Below are positions 60,927-64,000 of a stretch of DNA of 64,000 bases, piece after piece. Position 1 is the first letter of the stretch; each line of letters opens with the position of its first letter. A program made the translations under genes and the position numbers. The notes beneath the pieces are model-generated. The model was not told where the DNA came from. It made no database searches and saw only the letters and a list, made by a program, of their open reading frames with translations. Location: positions 62,001 to 126,000 of the forward strand of contig NZ_JAMOHY010000002.1 in the NCBI RefSeq assembly GCF_024448695.1, read 5' to 3'. The stretch is from Stutzerimonas stutzeri. Lineage in GTDB: Bacteria; Pseudomonadota; Gammaproteobacteria; Pseudomonadales; Pseudomonadaceae.

Positions 60927-61136
60927 CGCATTCTCCAGCGTTGTTGCATTGATTTGAGGGTAGGCCTATGCCCGACAGTGGCCAAGTATCTCGCAAAAGC
61001 GTGGGCCTTAATTGACTGATGGCAGATAGCCGCAAGGTTTCCGGGCACTTGACGCAAAACAGGTTGCGACAAAGCGCGCCCGCAGTGCGTTTCGGTGGCT
61101 GCTAGAATCGCGCACCTCGATTTCCAGGACACCGCC

Positions 61137-63110
61137 ATGCCCGCCGACACGCCGACGCCTCTGCAGCACGCCGAACTCGACTGGGACGCCAATGGCCAGC
61201 CTCAATCGCGCCGCTACAGTGACGTCTATTTTTCGCGCGCCTCAGGGCTTGCCGAAACGGCACATGTGTTCCTGCAACCGAACCGACTGGCCGAGCGCTT
61301 CGCCGCTCTGGAGAAGGGGCAGCGGCTGGTCATCGGCGAGACAGGCTTTGGCACCGGGCTGAATTTCCTCTGTGCCTGGCGGCTCTTCGAGCAGCAGGCG
61401 CAGGCCGGCACTTACCTGCATTTTGTCAGCGTGGAAAAGCACCCGCTCAAGCCCGAAGACCTGCAACGGGCGCTGGCCTTGTGGCCGGAGTTGGACGGCC
61501 ATGCGCAGCAGTTACTGGAGCAGTACGTGGCGGTGAATCCGGGCTTCCAGCAATTTCGCTTCGGCCCTATCACTCTGACCCTGATGGTGGGCGACGCGCT
61601 GGAGTGCCTGAGCAGCCTGGACGCCAGAATCGATGCCTGGTTCCTCGACGGCTTCGCCCCGGCCAAGAACCCGGACATGTGGCAACCGGAGCTGTTCACC
61701 CAACTGGCGCGCCTGTCGGCACCGGACGCAACCCTGGCCACCTTCACCAGCGCCGGCGTCGTTCGCCGCGGCTTGCTGATGGCGGGGTTCGAGGTGGAGC
61801 GCATCCCCGGTTTCGGGCAAAAACGCGAAAGCCTGCAGGGGCGCTTTGATACCCAGGTGTCGCGGCCCGAAAAACCCTGGTTTGCCCGCCCCGGCTTCAA
61901 CCCGGCGCAACGCAAGGCACTGGTAATTGGCGCAGGACTGGCCGGCTGCGCCAGTGCCGCCAGCCTGGCCGCAAGGGGTTGGCAAGTGTCGCTACTGGAG
62001 CGCCACGCAGAGATTGCCGAGGAAGGTTCGGGCAATCCCCAGGGCGTGCTTTATCTCAAACTCTCGGCGCACGGTACGGCACTTTCACAGCTGGTGCTCA
62101 GCGGCTTCGGCTACACCCGCCGGTTGCTGCGCAATCTGCAGCAGGGGCGGGACTGGGACGCCTGCGGGGTCTTGCAGATCGCCTTCGATGACAAGGAAGC
62201 CGAGCGTCAGGCCGAGCTGGCCAGCGTGTTTCCAGCAACGCTGCTGCACCGGCTCGATTGCGCCCAGGCCGAACAACTGGCCGGCGTCGAGCTGCGCAAT
62301 GGCGGCCTGTTCTACCCGGATGCCGGCTGGGCGCACCCTCCTGCGCTCTGTCGCTGGCTGATCAAGGACCCGGCCATCAAACTGCTCAAGCATTGCAATC
62401 CCGTCGAGTTGCGGCGCAACGGCGAGCTGTGGCAGGCAATTGCGGACGGCGCGGTGCTGGCTGAAGCTCCCGTAGTCGTCCTTGCCGGCGCGGCGGATGT
62501 GGCTCGTTTCGAGCAGAGCGCCTGGCTTCCGCTCAAGCGCATTCGCGGGCAAATCACCGGCCTGCCGATGACCGGAAAGAGCAGCGCCCTGCGTACCGTG
62601 CTTTGCGCCAAGGGCTATGTCGCGCCCGCACGAGAGGGCCTGCATACCCTGGGCGCGAGCTTCAATTTCGCAGACACTGACCCGGCACCCAGCGCGGTCG
62701 AACATCGCGCCAATCTGCAGATGCTGGAAGAAATCTCTGCCAGCCTGTATCAGCGTCTGCAGGCAGACGACTACCAGATCGACCAGTTGCAGGGCCGTGT
62801 TGCCATGCGCTGCACCAGCCCCGACTACCTGCCGATCATCGGCCCGCTGGCCGAGGCCACGCTCTTTGCCGACGCCTATGCGGTACTCAGCCGTGACGCC
62901 AGGCAGGTGCCGCAAACGCCCTGCCCCTGGCTGGACGGGCTTTACGTCAACACCGCCCATGGCTCGCGCGGCATGATCAGCGCGCCACTGTCCGGCGAGT
63001 TGCTCGCCGCCTGGATCGACGGCAACCCTCTACCGGTGCCGCGCGCCATTGCCGAAGCCTGCCATCCCAACCGTTTTCTGCTGCGCAAGTTGATCCGCCG
63101 AAACGACTGA
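61137..63110 (+). CDS. mnmC: tRNA 5-methylaminomethyl-2-thiouridine biosynthesis bifunctional protein MnmC
   Basis: MnmC finishes the mnm5 modification of uridine 34: the C-terminal FAD domain removes the carboxymethyl group and the N-terminal domain methylates with SAM. The 657-residue product has GETGFGTGLNFL (SAM site, ~65) and DGFAPAKNPDMW, then the FAD-binding GAGLAGCASAASLA (~265) and a DAO-type C-terminus (RVAMRCTSPDYLPIIGPL). Start at 61137 fits the family. Confidence 0.95.
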   Translation: MPADTPTPLQHAELDWDANGQPQSRRYSDVYFSRASGLAETAHVFLQPNRLAERFAALEKGQRLVIGETGFGTGLNFLCAWRLFEQQAQAGTYLHFVSVEKHPLKPEDLQRALALWPELDGHAQQLLEQYVAVNPGFQQFRFGPITLTLMVGDALECLSSLDARIDAWFLDGFAPAKNPDMWQPELFTQLARLSAPDATLATFTSAGVVRRGLLMAGFEVERIPGFGQKRESLQGRFDTQVSRPEKPWFARPGFNPAQRKALVIGAGLAGCASAASLAARGWQVSLLERHAEIAEEGSGNPQGVLYLKLSAHGTALSQLVLSGFGYTRRLLRNLQQGRDWDACGVLQIAFDDKEAERQAELASVFPATLLHRLDCAQAEQLAGVELRNGGLFYPDAGWAHPPALCRWLIKDPAIKLLKHCNPVELRRNGELWQAIADGAVLAEAPVVVLAGAADVARFEQSAWLPLKRIRGQITGLPMTGKSSALRTVLCAKGYVAPAREGLHTLGASFNFADTDPAPSAVEHRANLQMLEEISASLYQRLQADDYQIDQLQGRVAMRCTSPDYLPIIGPLAEATLFADAYAVLSRDARQVPQTPCPWLDGLYVNTAHGSRGMISAPLSGELLAAWIDGNPLPVPRAIAEACHPNRFLLRKLIRRND

Positions 63111-63183
63111 AACAACAGTTCTTGCACTGGCTCTCAGGCGCGCTAACATACCCCACCCCGTATAGCGAACTCTGGAAGACCCC

Positions 63184-63738
63184 ATGAAAGCCATCACCCT
63201 GCTCAGTCTCGGACTCTTCTCGCTTGCTGCCAGTGCCGAACCCCTCACCCCTGAAGCGCTGCAGCAGGAAGCGAGCGCGCTGATCAAGCCATTTGCCGAA
63301 CAGCTGCTGGGCACGGTGAAAAAGGCCAAGGCCGAAGGCGGCCCTTCCCAGGCCATCGAAGCCTGCCAGTTGCTGGCGCCGGATATTGCCCGCCAGCACA
63401 GCCAGGCGCCTTGGCAGATCGGGCGCACTGCACTGAAAGTACGCAATCCGGATAATACCGCCGACGCCTGGGAACAGCAGGTGCTGGAACACTTTGCCAA
63501 GCAGGCCGCTGCCGGCACACCCTTGACCCAGTTGCGCCACGGCGAAGTGGTCGATGGCGAATACCGCTATATGCAAGCCATCGGCACGCAGGCTGATTGC
63601 CTTAGCTGCCACGGCGAGAAGATCGAACCGGCTCTGCTTGGCCTGCTCGATACGCGCTATCCCGAGGATCAGGCCCGCGGTTTCCGCGAAGGCGATCTGC
63701 GTGGCGCCTTCAGCCTGCGTCGCACCCTGCCGCAATAA
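63184..63738 (+). CDS. DUF3365 periplasmic haem-binding protein
   Basis: A 184-residue protein with a signal peptide (MKAITLLSLGLFSLAASA) and one DUF3365 domain. A c-type haem attachment motif CLSCH lies at ~139-143 (QADCLSCHGEKIEP). RYPEDQARGFREGDLRGAFSL is the typical end. Related proteins (Tll0287-like) are single-haem redox sensors or carriers; the role here is unknown. Confidence 0.87.
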   Translation: MKAITLLSLGLFSLAASAEPLTPEALQQEASALIKPFAEQLLGTVKKAKAEGGPSQAIEACQLLAPDIARQHSQAPWQIGRTALKVRNPDNTADAWEQQVLEHFAKQAAAGTPLTQLRHGEVVDGEYRYMQAIGTQADCLSCHGEKIEPALLGLLDTRYPEDQARGFREGDLRGAFSLRRTLPQ

Positions 63739-63803
63739 GCCTGCGGACCTGGTGTCGCCGGAGTTTCGCTGCTGATCTTGCACTAATCCGCCGCCGCACA
63801 GCG

Positions 63804-63843
63804 TTCAGCCCGGCCCGAAGCGATTCCTTCTCGCCGGGCCGGC
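63804..63843. terminator. Possible terminator hairpin
   Basis: CCGGCCCG and CGGGCCGG form an 8-base stem with a long loop between the DUF3365 gene and the amidotransferase gene. The following T-run is poor (CTTTGTC), so the call is tentative. Confidence 0.45.
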
Positions 63844-63931
63844 TTTGTCGCCCGCACAGCAGTCGGAAAAGCTGAACTTCAATGACCGCCTGCCAGTCAC
63901 ACTCCCCAACGGCTTAACCGGTAAGGAACCT

Positions 63932-64000
63932 ATGTGTGGCATAGCTGGCGAACTTCGCTTTGATAATCAACCGGCGGATCTGGCCGCCGTTGAACGCATC
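63932..64000 (+). CDS. Asparagine-synthetase-like amidotransferase, start only
   Basis: The window ends 23 codons into this gene: MCGIAGELRFDNQPADLAAV. MCGIAGE is the processed N-terminal cysteine nucleophile of class-II glutamine amidotransferases. The exact start resembles the N-acetylglutaminylglutamine amidotransferase that makes the osmoprotectant NAGGN in Pseudomonas. AAGGA lies six bases before the ATG. The rest is outside the window, so the specific assignment is tentative. Confidence 0.75.
   Translation, partial: MCGIAGELRFDNQPADLAAVERI

Overview
The window looks like chromosome of a Pseudomonas sensu lato species, probably near the P. mendocina / P. stutzeri / P. aeruginosa lineages. 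The evidence is gene content and order. The blocks nagZ - L,D-transpeptidase - psrA <> lexA-sulA, then topA, fadB-fadA, are a typical Pseudomonas neighbourhood. Pseudomonas-style REP palindromes, a PsrA regulon signature and a GC-rich backbone with strong GC3 bias agree with this.

Layout. 1-2562: a DUF486 membrane protein, ppnP and rimO. 2563-4760: an A/T-rich stretch with no confident gene, then a PAS-GGDEF diguanylate cyclase. 4920-6827: an orphan trpB-like gene and trmO. 6882-13808 (minus): quiP-like acylase, small envelope and metal-binding proteins, MTI phosphorylase, nagZ, an L,D-transpeptidase and psrA. 13954-15142 (plus): lexA with two SOS boxes, then sulA. 15219-23729: small conserved genes, an EamA exporter, topA, DUF1653, and the fatty-acid oxidation pair fadB/fadA under a likely PsrA site. 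24171-29073: oligopeptidase B, small proteins, an ornithine-type aminotransferase and a crotonase.

29327-36391 is the most unusual part. A tRNA-Ser(GGA) gene is followed by a roughly 6.95 kb integrated element bounded by 50-bp direct repeats (one mismatch) that copy the tRNA 3' end. Its left arm holds a P2-type integrase, an Arc-like gene and two small HTH/excisionase-like genes. Three of these four carry frame-breaking lesions. A divergent operator region and a small regulator follow, then an A/T-rich 850-residue TIR-STAND NTPase (probable anti-phage protein), a Cys-containing membrane protein, a DUF2726 protein and a complete mqsRA toxin-antitoxin pair with its operator. It reads as a minimal defence-carrying integrative element whose excision machinery has decayed.

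36420-64000 returns to backbone: a tiny membrane peptide, rhodanese, MscS channel, acsA, a MITE-like repeat, then a CoA-transferase / Na+ symporter (plus 43-residue partner) / CitE-like lyase group suggestive of organic-acid catabolism. Further on are DUF2254, an MFS exporter, arfB, a YdjM-like hydrolase, a chemoreceptor, an ABC exporter, a DsbA-like protein, trhO, bolA, DUF2059, fumC, a thiolase, a two-domain PPK2 (pap), mnmC, a haem-binding DUF3365 protein and the start of an asparagine-synthetase-like amidotransferase. Two nearly identical REP palindromes flank the chemoreceptor-to-trhO block.

All calls come from reading translated sequence and motifs. No database search was run, so family names reflect recognition, and functions of unnamed genes are inference.
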